In this document: positions 26,350 to 35,006 of the stretch, one piece after another | Layout: each line of letters opens with the position of its first letter | Position numbering within the stretch: position 1 is the first letter of the stretch | DNA from: Hydrogenovibrio halophilus DSM 15072 | GTDB taxonomy: Bacteria; Pseudomonadota; Gammaproteobacteria; Thiomicrospirales; Thiomicrospiraceae | Assembly: GCF_000384235.1 (NCBI RefSeq) | Contig: NZ_KB913033.1 | Span: 620,001-684,000, forward strand | Direction of reading: 5' to 3' | DNA length: 64,000 nt | The notes under the pieces: generated by a model | Database searches by the model: none | Told to the model about the DNA's origin: nothing | The model's input: only the letters and a program-made list of their open reading frames with translations | Translations under genes and position numbers: made by a program

Positions 26350-29040
26350 TCAGGCCATGCGAACCCGATTGCGCCCCTGATCTTTCGCCAGATACAGCTG
26401 CTCGTCCACACGGTGATAAATTTCATCGGCTTCGAACGCTTCCTCCGGGTCACAGAACACGGCCCCGACGGACAGGGTCAGAATGCCCTGTGGCGCTTCC
26501 GGGTTGGCAATGGCGCAATCCGAGACCGCGCGACGCAGATTATCGCAATGCTCATAAAACACCTCTGCGGTCGGCATGGTGGTCACCACCATAAACTCTT
26601 CGCCACCCATCCGGAAAATGTAATCGCCACTGCGAGAAAAACGTATTTTCAACAGGTCCGCTACCTGCACCAGCACCTGATCACCATGCTGATGGCCAAA
26701 ATAGTCGTTGATCTGTTTGAAGTAATCCAGGTCCAGCATGGCCGCACACAACGAGCTTTTCTCACGCTGATGGCGTCTGAGCTCTTTGGGAAACTGCTGA
26801 TTGAAAAAACGACGGTTATACACACCGGTCAGCTCGTCTTCAATCGAGAGTCGCTCCACCTTTTTACGGTCGGTGATGTCGACCCGGGTGGCCCAAACCT
26901 GCCGGACCTCGCCTTTCCAGTCGCGCACCGGCGAGAACGTCAGTTCCACCCAATACAACTGCCCACTTTTTTTCCGACCCTGAACTTCGCCACGCCAGCG
27001 CTTGCCCTCCAGCAACAAGGCCAGAATCTTGTCCTGACGACGGCTGTCAATCTGATCGGTCGACAGGTCGAGATAATTCATGTCGGCCAAATCGTCACGA
27101 CTGTAACCGGTCAGGCGCAAAAAACTGTCGCTGGCTTTGATCACGCGCATGGTTTCCAGGTCAATCAGGGTGGCATACGTCAGTTCGTGAATCTGATCGA
27201 TGTAGGCCTGCTGACGCTTTTTCTGATAACGATACACCACCGCCAGAGCGATCAGGAACAAGGCCAGCAGCGCCACGGCTCCGGCCAGCTTCCACAGCTG
27301 CCTGCTGTCGAGTTGATTGACCACTTCCAGCCGAATCCAGCGATTGAAGATTTCCTGACGCTCCTGCTCGGTGATCGAATGCAGGGTTTTCTGAATGATG
27401 CTGAACAGAATCGGGCTGTCACGACGCACCCCCATGGCCAGTTCAAAACGCTGCTCCGACTGGCCGATCACATGCACCCCGGTCAGACCGTGCTGATTGA
27501 TCGCATAATTGACGGCCCCCAGATTGCCGGAATAGGCGCGGGCCCGACCATCAATCACGGCTTCAATGCCTTCTTTGACCGAGCCCACTTTCAGAACACG
27601 GATGTCGGGAAAATGCTTTTGCATGGCTTCTTCCGACCAGTAGCCTTCTACCACGGCCACGGTTTCGTGATTCAGCTGGTTGTAGTCCTGAATATAGGAC
27701 ATGTCTTTGAGCCCCACCAGCACCATTGGAAACGACAGATAAGGCTGGGTAAAACGCATGTATTTCTGACGTTCCGGCGACCCTACGGCGCAGGAATACA
27801 TGTCCACTTCGCCGCTTTTGGCCATGGACACCACTTCTGACCAGGCCTGGTCCTTGACCGGCTCGAATTTCACGCCCAGCCGATCTTCGAACAATGCCAG
27901 ATACTCCGCCGCAATGCCCTGATAGCGTCCGGCCTCATCAACGAATTCAAACGGCTCCCAGTTAATGTCATTGCCAATCCGGATCACCGGGTTATGCATC
28001 AGAAACGCCTGCTCCTGAGGGGTCAGGGTCAGGCTGCTGGGCTGGAACATAAACGCTTTCCACTCAACACTGCGATAAGTGGCTTCGGTGATCAACCCGG
28101 CATCTCTGGCGCTGGCGGCCGTGGCCTTGACCTTGGCCACATCCACATCGCCAATCGGGGTATTGCCACTCTGCACATACTGGCGGGTCAGTTTGGCTTC
28201 CGAAAGCAGCGCGTCCCGGGATTTGATCACATCATAATGCGCCATAATGTAATCCACAACCAGCTCGGGGTTGTCCAGGGCATACTGCCAACCCCGAGCC
28301 GTGGCATCGCGAAACGCCTGCACCCTGTCCGAATGCTGGCGGGCAAAATAGCTTGAGGTGACCACCATGTCGCCATAGCTCTGCGAACCGTAGGATTTGG
28401 GATCAAGAACGTGGAATGGCACACCTAGTTGCTTGAGGCGATAGGGTTCGTTGGTCATATAAGCGGCGTACAGATCCACTTTGCCCTCGATGAAATCTTC
28501 CAGACGCCCACTGGCGGGGACCTCGACGATGGGCTGAGGGCTGAGTTTCTGAATCTGGCGCACCAGATTCATCACCTGCATGTTCTGCTGGTGCATCACC
28601 GTTTTGCCACCGGCTTCGGACAGGTCGGTAATGGGTTCGTGACTGAGCAGAATCATGGGCGAATACTGAAAAGCGCTCATCACCAATCGAATGGGGGCGC
28701 CTCGGGCAAAGTCGGCCACCAGCGTGCTGTAGCCCACCGCCAAATCGGCCTGCTGGGATTGCAATACCTCCGTCGGAGTCTGACGAGGATTCCAATTCTG
28801 AATCTCTACTTTCAACCCCTGATCCCGGTAAAACCCCTGCATTTGCGCGGCATAGAAGCCGGCAAACTGAAACTGGTGATGCCAGTTCAAACGCAAACGC
28901 ACCGTCTGCAGCGACGACTCGTCTGCCACGGCCTGCGGTGCCTGAGCCGCCATACCCGGCTTTATCCATCCCAACATGACCGAGACAAGCAGACCAGTGA
29001 CCAGCAACCATCGGGGTATGAAAGAACGCATCAGATTCAT
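26350..29040 (-). CDS. Diguanylate cyclase with NMT1-like and SBP_bac_3 periplasmic sensors and PAS
   Basis: Membrane-bound c-di-GMP synthase with two tandem solute-binding sensor domains. After a signal/anchor helix (W-L-L-V-T-G-L-L-V-S-V-M-L-G) comes an NMT1/SsuA-like domain (about 45-300, L-R-L-N-W-H-H-Q-F-Q-F-A-G-F-Y). An amino-acid-binding type SBP_bac_3 domain follows (about 345-575, I-R-I-G-N-D-I-N-W-E-P-F-E-F). Then come one membrane helix (about 585-608), a PAS domain, and a GGDEF domain with active G-G-E-E-F. Start is uncertain between ATGs at 29040 and 29031; an in-frame ATG at 29124 was judged too far upstream. It follows the STAS gene after 135 bp in the same orientation, which suggests a link to the partner-switching module. 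Confidence 0.88.
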   Translation of the reverse strand: MNLMRSFIPRWLLVTGLLVSVMLGWIKPGMAAQAPQAVADESSLQTVRLRLNWHHQFQFAGFYAAQMQGFYRDQGLKVEIQNWNPRQTPTEVLQSQQADLAVGYSTLVADFARGAPIRLVMSAFQYSPMILLSHEPITDLSEAGGKTVMHQQNMQVMNLVRQIQKLSPQPIVEVPASGRLEDFIEGKVDLYAAYMTNEPYRLKQLGVPFHVLDPKSYGSQSYGDMVVTSSYFARQHSDRVQAFRDATARGWQYALDNPELVVDYIMAHYDVIKSRDALLSEAKLTRQYVQSGNTPIGDVDVAKVKATAASARDAGLITEATYRSVEWKAFMFQPSSLTLTPQEQAFLMHNPVIRIGNDINWEPFEFVDEAGRYQGIAAEYLALFEDRLGVKFEPVKDQAWSEVVSMAKSGEVDMYSCAVGSPERQKYMRFTQPYLSFPMVLVGLKDMSYIQDYNQLNHETVAVVEGYWSEEAMQKHFPDIRVLKVGSVKEGIEAVIDGRARAYSGNLGAVNYAINQHGLTGVHVIGQSEQRFELAMGVRRDSPILFSIIQKTLHSITEQERQEIFNRWIRLEVVNQLDSRQLWKLAGAVALLALFLIALAVVYRYQKKRQQAYIDQIHELTYATLIDLETMRVIKASDSFLRLTGYSRDDLADMNYLDLSTDQIDSRRQDKILALLLEGKRWRGEVQGRKKSGQLYWVELTFSPVRDWKGEVRQVWATRVDITDRKKVERLSIEDELTGVYNRRFFNQQFPKELRRHQREKSSLCAAMLDLDYFKQINDYFGHQHGDQVLVQVADLLKIRFSRSGDYIFRMGGEEFMVVTTMPTAEVFYEHCDNLRRAVSDCAIANPEAPQGILTLSVGAVFCDPEEAFEADEIYHRVDEQLYLAKDQGRNRVRMA
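27840..27851. repeat. 12-bp palindrome ACCAGGCCTGGT, copy 7
   Basis: Exact copy inside the SBP_bac_3 region of the cyclase gene, read as Q-A-W (K-D-Q-A-W-S-E). Confidence 0.95.
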
Positions 29041-29174
29041 CAATATTTTCAACGAGCCAGGCACGTAACGTTCCAATGGCTCTGCGCTATCCACACATTC
29101 ATAGTATTTTCCAGAAAAAAGCAACTCGGCAAGTTTACCAAATCCACGCAGGGATCACCCTAATTAAAACGGGT

Positions 29175-29507
29175 TTATGATGCCTGCTCCACTGTCAGAA
29201 AGGCCAGAAACCCACTCATCTCAAGTACCTGATATACCGGAGGTTGCACCTTCACCAAACGCAAAGATTCCCTGCGCTCGTCCAGACGCTTGGCCAGTCG
29301 CAGAATCATGCGCAACCCTGCGCTGGACATATAAGCCACCTCTCCCAAATCCAGAACCACGTCCGATTGATCAGCCAAAGCCAAAACCTCTGATTCCCAT
29401 TGCGGCACACTCACGGCATCCAGGCGACCACTCAGTGCAAAAACAGAGGATTTCTGCCCATTGCCTTCAGGGTTTGCCGCGTCGTTTTCAATTTCTGACT
29501 CGCTCAT
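29175..29507 (-). CDS. STAS-domain anti-sigma factor antagonist
   Basis: Partner-switching antagonist of the RsbV/SpoIIAA type. Its phosphorylation state would decide whether it binds its kinase. The phosphorylatable Ser lies in Y-M-S-S-A-G-L-R, preceded by the conserved strand V-V-L-D-L-G. From the preferred ATG (29507, AAAGGAAA 6-8 bases upstream) it has 110 residues; an ATG 24 bases further up lacks such a site. A 25-residue Glu/Asn-rich N-terminal tail is unusual for the family. It ends the run that also encodes the phosphatase and kinase, 45 bp after the kinase gene. Confidence 0.93.
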   Translation of the reverse strand: MSESEIENDAANPEGNGQKSSVFALSGRLDAVSVPQWESEVLALADQSDVVLDLGEVAYMSSAGLRMILRLAKRLDERRESLRLVKVQPPVYQVLEMSGFLAFLTVEQAS

Positions 29508-29552
29508 TGGTTTTCCTTTTGTATATTGCAAACATTGCCAATCCTGTCAGTT

Positions 29553-29987
29553 TCAATCCGAATCTGTCAGGGCTTTCCACAAGGTCAGAAGATTGCATCC
29601 ATTCTGATAACGCCAACGCCATTTGGTCACGCTTTTTCGTACAAAATGCAATCCCAACCCACCAATGGTCCGCTCAGAAAGCCCCTCTTCTGTCGGTACC
29701 GGCGGCTGTGCTGTGGGGTCAAAAGCCTCGCCCGGATCACGCAATTCAAACCAGATACACCCATCTTCCAATCCGCTCCGAATCCGAAACGACGCTGGCG
29801 AACCGGGATGATCCACGCCGTTGCGATTGTGCATAACACTGTTGGTAAACAGTTCATCGATTGCCAGTTCCAGCTGCTGCCGGGCACGCTCGCTGCAACC
29901 ACTCTCCTGACATCTCTGAGCAACAAACCCAATCACATCCGGCAAAGCCTCAAGCTGCCAGGGAAAGTATTGCTCAACCATGGCCAT
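29553..29987 (-). CDS. RsbW-like serine kinase / anti-sigma HATPase
   Basis: HATPase_c_2 type protein, the kinase that would phosphorylate the STAS partner and sequester or release a target. The N box E-L-A-I-D-E-L-F-T-N-S-V-M-H-N, the G1 box D-P-G-E-A-F-D-P and the G2-like block G-G-L-G-L-H-F-V are intact. The chosen ATG (29987) lies inside the end of the phosphatase gene, overlapping it by 14 bases; a second ATG six bases on is equally possible. No sigma-factor gene is nearby, so the regulated target is unknown. Confidence 0.92.
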   Translation of the reverse strand: MAMVEQYFPWQLEALPDVIGFVAQRCQESGCSERARQQLELAIDELFTNSVMHNRNGVDHPGSPASFRIRSGLEDGCIWFELRDPGEAFDPTAQPPVPTEEGLSERTIGGLGLHFVRKSVTKWRWRYQNGCNLLTLWKALTDSD

Positions 29988-31953
29988 CTGATCTGTTCCC
30001 GATATAAGCCAAACACAGCAACGTACGATCATCCGACACCGGCGCCCCTTTGATAAAACCACTGACAGACTGAAGCACTGTCAGCGCCATCTTATCCGGT
30101 GCCACCTGCCTGAGAGACTGACTCAGATCCATCAGCCGACCTTCGCCAAATGGCTCCTGACTGGCGTCAAAGGCTTCTGTGATGCCATCCGTGTACAACA
30201 CCAGACGATCCCCCTGCGACAGGTTCAATGAATGGCATTCCCACTCAAGGCCTTCAAGCATCCCCAGCACCGTACCCCGAGCCTGATCCAGCCAGCGACC
30301 AGTGTCATCGGCCTGCAGCAGGAGCGGCGGATTGTGCCCGGCACTGGCGTAAGCCAAGTGGCCGCTATCAACCGCCAGCACACCCAGAAAAACGGTTACA
30401 AACAACTCAAGCGGGTTTTCCTGCAGCAACCGCTGGTTGACGCGATGCAGAATGTCTCCGGGAGTGGCCTCTGCACCCAGTTCAAATGCCGCATTCTGGA
30501 TTTCGGTACGGCAAATGGCCATGAAGAAAGCCGAAGGCACTCCCTTATCGGAGACATCGGCCATCACAAGCACCACACGATTGTCGTCGATCAGAAACAC
30601 ATCGTAAAAATCCCCGCCCATTTCTCTGGCCGGTTCCATGGCCGCCGAAAACGCCAGCCGCCCTTCAATATCCGGAAAGCTTGTGGGCAATATCGCTTTC
30701 TGAAAAGTACGGGCCACATCCAGTTCCTGCGTCATGCGGTCGTTCAGGGATACTAATGCCTGGTTTTTCTGTTGCAGCAACCGGGTTCGCTCCTGCACTT
30801 TTCTATCCAGGTCCGCCTCACGCTCGCCGACGGTTGCCGCCATCTCTTCAAATACCTGCGACAGGCGGCCAAATTCGTCGTTTCGTTCGGCCAGCCCCTT
30901 CATATCAACGAGATCATAGCGCCCTTTGGCAACCCAGGATAGGGCTTCATTGATCACTGCCAGCGGCCGTGTGACGCGCCGGGACATAAATGCGGCCAGC
31001 AACAGGGCCGCCACAAGCACAACCAGCGTCACCCGTATTACGCTGTGAATCAGCGCAACCTGTGCCTGCTCCAATCGCTCTACCGGCAAATGAAGCAAGG
31101 TCACCCCCTGCAATCCGGAAACAGGATTGACCAGAGGGGCACCAACCACCAGCACATGATCTTGCATTCGCGTCCGTGTTGTTTTGCTTTGATAAATGGT
31201 TTCCAGCCAGTCCAGCGTCTCCGAGTCCAGCGCCATTTCTTCTTTTGCGCCTTTGATGCTGCCTGACGCCAGGGTTTTCATATTGGGGGACAAAACCCAG
31301 ATGGCATTGAGCTTGCCCTGCCCGACCAGCTTCTGCACCATGTATTCCAACCCGACCTGTTTTTTCAGAGCGTGCAGAAAATCGGCATTGAGGCCGACCT
31401 CCACGATGCGTGGTTGATCCACCCCTGTAACCCCCACGTATTTAAACAGTTTCTGATCCAATTCTCTGGGCTGAGCTCTTTGCACCACTTGAGCCACATC
31501 ATTGGTCAGCAGCGGCCAGAAGGCATGGGCCTGAGGCTGTTTCTCAGGGTTTGGATCAAACACAAACCCTTCTATGCCTACCGAATTATAAACCGCCTCG
31601 CCGAAGCTGTCTGTGACCCATATCTCATCAATCACGCTCCGCTCGGTCAGGGTTTTCAGCTCGGCGTTAATCACATCCTTCCCCAATTGTGCTGTTTCAG
31701 CCGTTGCCATCCATTGCGCAACAATCTGGGCTTGAGCCAACATTTGATCGCCCAGTATCGCTTCCACTTTCTGGGGGATTTCATCGGCCGCTGCCGCACT
31801 GCGGGAAAGCAGTTGCGCGATCAACTCTCCGTCCTTTCTGGCCTCATCAAGCACACTGCTGCGTGCCTGCCACCCCACAACCAGAGACACTGACAGTACA
31901 GACACCAGCACCACGGCCGTCACAAACAAAAGCACTCGATTACGATAATGCAT
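29974..31953 (-). CDS. Membrane SpoIIE-type PP2C phosphatase with HAMP
   Basis: RsbU-like sensor phosphatase that would dephosphorylate the STAS protein. Membrane helix 1 (about 8-27), an extracytoplasmic sensor of about 270 residues resembling a double-Cache fold, membrane helix 2 (about 305-325), HAMP (to about 385) and a coiled coil to about 420 come first. The SpoIIE domain has M-G-G-D-F-Y-D, M-A-D-V-S-D-K-G and S-A-G-H-N-P-P-L, with metal-binding Asp residues in place. Its ATG directly follows the stop of the acetyltransferase gene with no gap, giving strong coupling with the enzyme genes upstream. The signal sensed is unknown. Confidence 0.93.
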   Translation of the reverse strand: MHYRNRVLLFVTAVVLVSVLSVSLVVGWQARSSVLDEARKDGELIAQLLSRSAAAADEIPQKVEAILGDQMLAQAQIVAQWMATAETAQLGKDVINAELKTLTERSVIDEIWVTDSFGEAVYNSVGIEGFVFDPNPEKQPQAHAFWPLLTNDVAQVVQRAQPRELDQKLFKYVGVTGVDQPRIVEVGLNADFLHALKKQVGLEYMVQKLVGQGKLNAIWVLSPNMKTLASGSIKGAKEEMALDSETLDWLETIYQSKTTRTRMQDHVLVVGAPLVNPVSGLQGVTLLHLPVERLEQAQVALIHSVIRVTLVVLVAALLLAAFMSRRVTRPLAVINEALSWVAKGRYDLVDMKGLAERNDEFGRLSQVFEEMAATVGEREADLDRKVQERTRLLQQKNQALVSLNDRMTQELDVARTFQKAILPTSFPDIEGRLAFSAAMEPAREMGGDFYDVFLIDDNRVVLVMADVSDKGVPSAFFMAICRTEIQNAAFELGAEATPGDILHRVNQRLLQENPLELFVTVFLGVLAVDSGHLAYASAGHNPPLLLQADDTGRWLDQARGTVLGMLEGLEWECHSLNLSQGDRLVLYTDGITEAFDASQEPFGEGRLMDLSQSLRQVAPDKMALTVLQSVSGFIKGAPVSDDRTLLCLAYIGNRSDGHG

Positions 31954-33672
31954 TCAGTGACCCACTCCTGCTGTTGAAGATCCGTATTGCGACAGCATCA
32001 GTTGTTCAATCAAGGCCTGTTCTGCAAACACCCGATTTTTAAGCGTTTCAAAGGCGTCGCTCGCCGCCGTCACGCTGTGCGGAGGAATCTCAACGTGGTT
32101 TAAATACTGCAGGGACAAGGTCATTGGCCAGGGCGACATTGGCATCCAGCCGGACACGAAAAAGCCCAAGGTTTCCGCCACCGCAATGTTTCTCGGCGCT
32201 TGAGGATCGGCCAGATTGATTTGCAGATAAATCACATCCACCTTTTCGGAACTGAGTCGATACAACTCACGACTGAGCAATGCCACCAGATCGGCTCCCG
32301 CCTGCTGCAATTCAATCTGCGCAATATTCAAGGCCGCATTCAAATGCGATGACAATTGCGAGTTTGACCAGGCCTGGTGATTTTCAGGCGCGCCCGCCGA
32401 CAAGACGCTCTGGTGTGCCAGTCGGCGTTGCGCCGCTAACTGCGATATTTCCTGCACCGCATTCGGGTCATCGGCCAACGCCTCATCAGAACCCACCACT
32501 TGAATGTCATCCACCTGCAAGTCATGAAACCCTGCCATTAAGGTTTTCAACCAGGCCTGGTGCCAAGCGGGAAGATACACGCGCTTTTCGCGAACCGTTT
32601 GAAAAAAACGCATCGAAATATAGGTGCTTTCACGATGCTGTGCCGACTCGTCCAACTGCTTGAATTTAATCGCTGGGGCAAAGCCCAGCTGTAAGGCGGT
32701 CGGCTGAAAACCGAATTCCAACGCCGTTTTTTGGGTATAGGGATGAATGGCCACCGCATGGGCAAACGCGACCTGAGCGTTCGATTTGCTCAACGCTTGC
32801 ATTAGATGACGCACCATGGTTTTCATTAAACCGCGTCCGCGAAGACGCGGACTGACCACCGCCATGCCCCACTCCACCAACGGGTCGTCCGGTTTGGCGC
32901 GCATCAAGGCAATGTGCCCCACCAGCTCGCCCGAGGTCTCGCCAGCCACCACCCAACTGTCCAGTGTCTCCGAGGCAATCGCCTTGCGAATGCCATCGGG
33001 ATAATAAAGGGTGTCATCGACATAGGTGTAGCCATAACTGCGGTACACCAGCCGCGACACCTGGATTTCCTCACCGGCATACAGCCGCCGCACAGGCGAC
33101 AAGGGTTCGTCGGATACGCCGGACGCCTGTGTTTCGCTGTCGGTGACATTCTCATTGTCGGCATTGTCCGTTTCCAAAGCGCCTTCCAGGGTGGCAATAT
33201 GTCCACCGGCCAGACGCCAAGCCAGTTCAATCGACACCCCCTCCTTGCCCAAATTCGATAACTGATACTGATCCACCACTTGTTTGAGCAAAAACGCTGA
33301 CAAGCCCTCATCCAGCGGCGTGTTCAGCAAATCGGACTGGTGCGCCTGTCGCGGGTCATATTCGGGAATCATCGACCAGTTAAACGGCAGGCCACGGCTA
33401 TTGAGCCGGACTTTCAAAAAGCCGTCTTCCAGCCGAACGTCCAAGCGAAACACCTGCGAATCGGCGTCCGTTTCGTCCAACGAAAACCGTAAAACCGTGG
33501 TCACCAGCTCTTCCAGTGCCAACTCCAGCTTAAACTGCTGTTGCACCGGAAAAGCTTGGCGTCCGGCAAATTCGGTCAAGGTCGCCTGAATGGTGAGCAA
33601 ACTGTCCAAGCAGGCGGGCAATTCCAGTTTTAACCAGGCCTGCTTAGATGGCAACAATGCATTTTCAGGCAT
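31954..33672 (-). CDS. HATPase/GNAT fusion: RsbW-like domain joined to N-acetyltransferase
   Basis: Unusual fusion. The first about 150 residues resemble a HATPase_c_2 domain (L-A-L-E-E-L-V-T-T-V-L-R-F-S, then D-E-G-L-S-A-F-L-L-K-Q-V-V-D). A poorly conserved N box (Thr-Thr for Asn) suggests weak or lost kinase activity. An acidic linker rich in Asp, Glu and Asn follows. A GNAT domain spans about 195-330, with the acetyl-CoA loop S-P-R-L-R-G-R-G-L-M. The last 240 residues are unassigned. The start (ATG 33672) shares bases with the upstream stop (ATGA); the longer frame upstream overlaps the ligand gene. It sits between the ligase genes and the switch genes, so it may couple them. Substrate unknown. 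Carries two exact palindromes. Confidence 0.8.
   Translation of the reverse strand: MPENALLPSKQAWLKLELPACLDSLLTIQATLTEFAGRQAFPVQQQFKLELALEELVTTVLRFSLDETDADSQVFRLDVRLEDGFLKVRLNSRGLPFNWSMIPEYDPRQAHQSDLLNTPLDEGLSAFLLKQVVDQYQLSNLGKEGVSIELAWRLAGGHIATLEGALETDNADNENVTDSETQASGVSDEPLSPVRRLYAGEEIQVSRLVYRSYGYTYVDDTLYYPDGIRKAIASETLDSWVVAGETSGELVGHIALMRAKPDDPLVEWGMAVVSPRLRGRGLMKTMVRHLMQALSKSNAQVAFAHAVAIHPYTQKTALEFGFQPTALQLGFAPAIKFKQLDESAQHRESTYISMRFFQTVREKRVYLPAWHQAWLKTLMAGFHDLQVDDIQVVGSDEALADDPNAVQEISQLAAQRRLAHQSVLSAGAPENHQAWSNSQLSSHLNAALNIAQIELQQAGADLVALLSRELYRLSSEKVDVIYLQINLADPQAPRNIAVAETLGFFVSGWMPMSPWPMTLSLQYLNHVEIPPHSVTAASDAFETLKNRVFAEQALIEQLMLSQYGSSTAGVGH
32367..32378. repeat. 12-bp palindrome ACCAGGCCTGGT, copy 8
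   Basis: Exact copy in the HATPase/GNAT gene, read as Q-A-W (N-H-Q-A-W-S-N); GATTTTC follows. Confidence 0.95.
32550..32561. repeat. 12-bp palindrome ACCAGGCCTGGT, copy 9
   Basis: Second exact copy in the HATPase/GNAT gene, 183 bp from the first, read as Q-A-W (W-H-Q-A-W-L-K). Confidence 0.95.
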
Positions 33673-34997
33673 CAGGCATTCGACTCCGCACGGCGATCCA
33701 CCACCCGCAGCAATTTGCCGGTACGGGGGTTGGTGTGCATGGCCTCCAGACCGATCCATTCCACCTCCAGCGGGCGCAACAGGTTTTGCCCCACCAAACT
33801 CGGGTAGAGTGTACGTTGCCGGTAAAACTCATCCCGCACTTGTAAACCCTGTTCGTGTGTCATCCCCTCGGGTTCGGCCACGGCCAAGCGCAAACAGCCG
33901 CCATCTTTTCGGTCAGCATGATCCACCACCACCTGAAAATTGATCACCTGTTGCGGTAAAGCCGCCTCATCCAGAATTTTCTGGATGTCTTCGATGTACA
34001 CACTCACCGGCCCGATGCGCGCCACTTCCTGACTGCGCCCCAACAAACGGAAACGCCGCGCCGGTGTGCCGGGTTCATCCAACCATTCCGCACGATCACC
34101 GACCGGGTAACGCACCACCGGCATCAAACGGCGATTTAAGTTGGTCATATACAGAAAACCGGCTTGACCAGTGGCTTCGATGGGCTGCAAATCATCATCG
34201 AGCAATTCCACCTGAGTATGACCATCATACAAACGATGCACCCCGCGCTCGCAGCTTTGATCGACAAAGCCCAACTCACCGTAATCCACACCGGCCACGC
34301 CAATGGATTCGACTCGGCACCCAGGCAGCACCGCCTGCACCGCCGCAACCTGGTCGGGCTGCATGGGTTCGCCCCCATAAATCACTCGTTTGATAATGCG
34401 TTTTTCCGGCGGCATCTTGGCGAATGCAGGCAGCAATTTCATCATGGTCGTCGGCACCACTGCCAGGGTTTCAATCTTGAAAAATTCAATCGTATTAAAG
34501 ATTTCTTCTTCGCTGGCCAGGCCGGACACCGGAAACTGCACCCCGACCCCCGCTTCTTCCATGCTGCGGGCGATGAACATAAAGGAGGCGTACAACTGAC
34601 CACCGTAAAACAGGTTTGCCACCCGCTCATCCTTGCGCATTCCGGCACGCTTTAAGCCGTCGCCAAAGACTTGGCAGAAGGCTTGCCAATCATCATACGA
34701 AAAATACGAGTATTTTGGATTGCCCGTGGTGCCGCCACTTTTAAACACCACCGTTTCCGCCAGGTCTGCAGTCAGTACGCGATTGTGTTCAAACAGATTC
34801 GCTTCCCAAAAGGCTTTGGAATCCACCACCGGCAAATCGGCCAGCGCAATCGGCTGACTGGCATCCGGCCAAGCGTCCTGCCACAATTCGCGATAATACT
34901 GCGAATGCTGACGCACAAAGCGCAAATGCGCTAACAGGCGATCTGAAAAAGGGGCAAGCTCTGTCGTTTGCTGCGAGTTGTGTTGTGTTTCAGACAT
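33672..34997 (-). CDS. LuxE/PaaK/CapK-like adenylate-forming ligase
   Basis: ANL-superfamily enzyme of the phenylacetate-CoA ligase / coenzyme F390 synthetase type, predicted to activate a carboxylate as acyl-adenylate. The P-loop is S-G-G-T-T-G-N-P-K-Y-S. A C-terminal N-P-R-T-G-K-L-L-R-V-V-D-R-R block resembles the PaaK catalytic lysine region. No carrier-protein or CoA-binding partner is adjacent, so the acceptor is unknown. AAGGAAGG lies just before the ATG, and the start is 9 bases after the LuxC-fusion stop. It overlaps the next gene (ATGA). Confidence 0.82.
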   Translation of the reverse strand: MSETQHNSQQTTELAPFSDRLLAHLRFVRQHSQYYRELWQDAWPDASQPIALADLPVVDSKAFWEANLFEHNRVLTADLAETVVFKSGGTTGNPKYSYFSYDDWQAFCQVFGDGLKRAGMRKDERVANLFYGGQLYASFMFIARSMEEAGVGVQFPVSGLASEEEIFNTIEFFKIETLAVVPTTMMKLLPAFAKMPPEKRIIKRVIYGGEPMQPDQVAAVQAVLPGCRVESIGVAGVDYGELGFVDQSCERGVHRLYDGHTQVELLDDDLQPIEATGQAGFLYMTNLNRRLMPVVRYPVGDRAEWLDEPGTPARRFRLLGRSQEVARIGPVSVYIEDIQKILDEAALPQQVINFQVVVDHADRKDGGCLRLAVAEPEGMTHEQGLQVRDEFYRQRTLYPSLVGQNLLRPLEVEWIGLEAMHTNPRTGKLLRVVDRRAESNA

Positions 34998-35006
34998 AAT
35001 CCTTCC

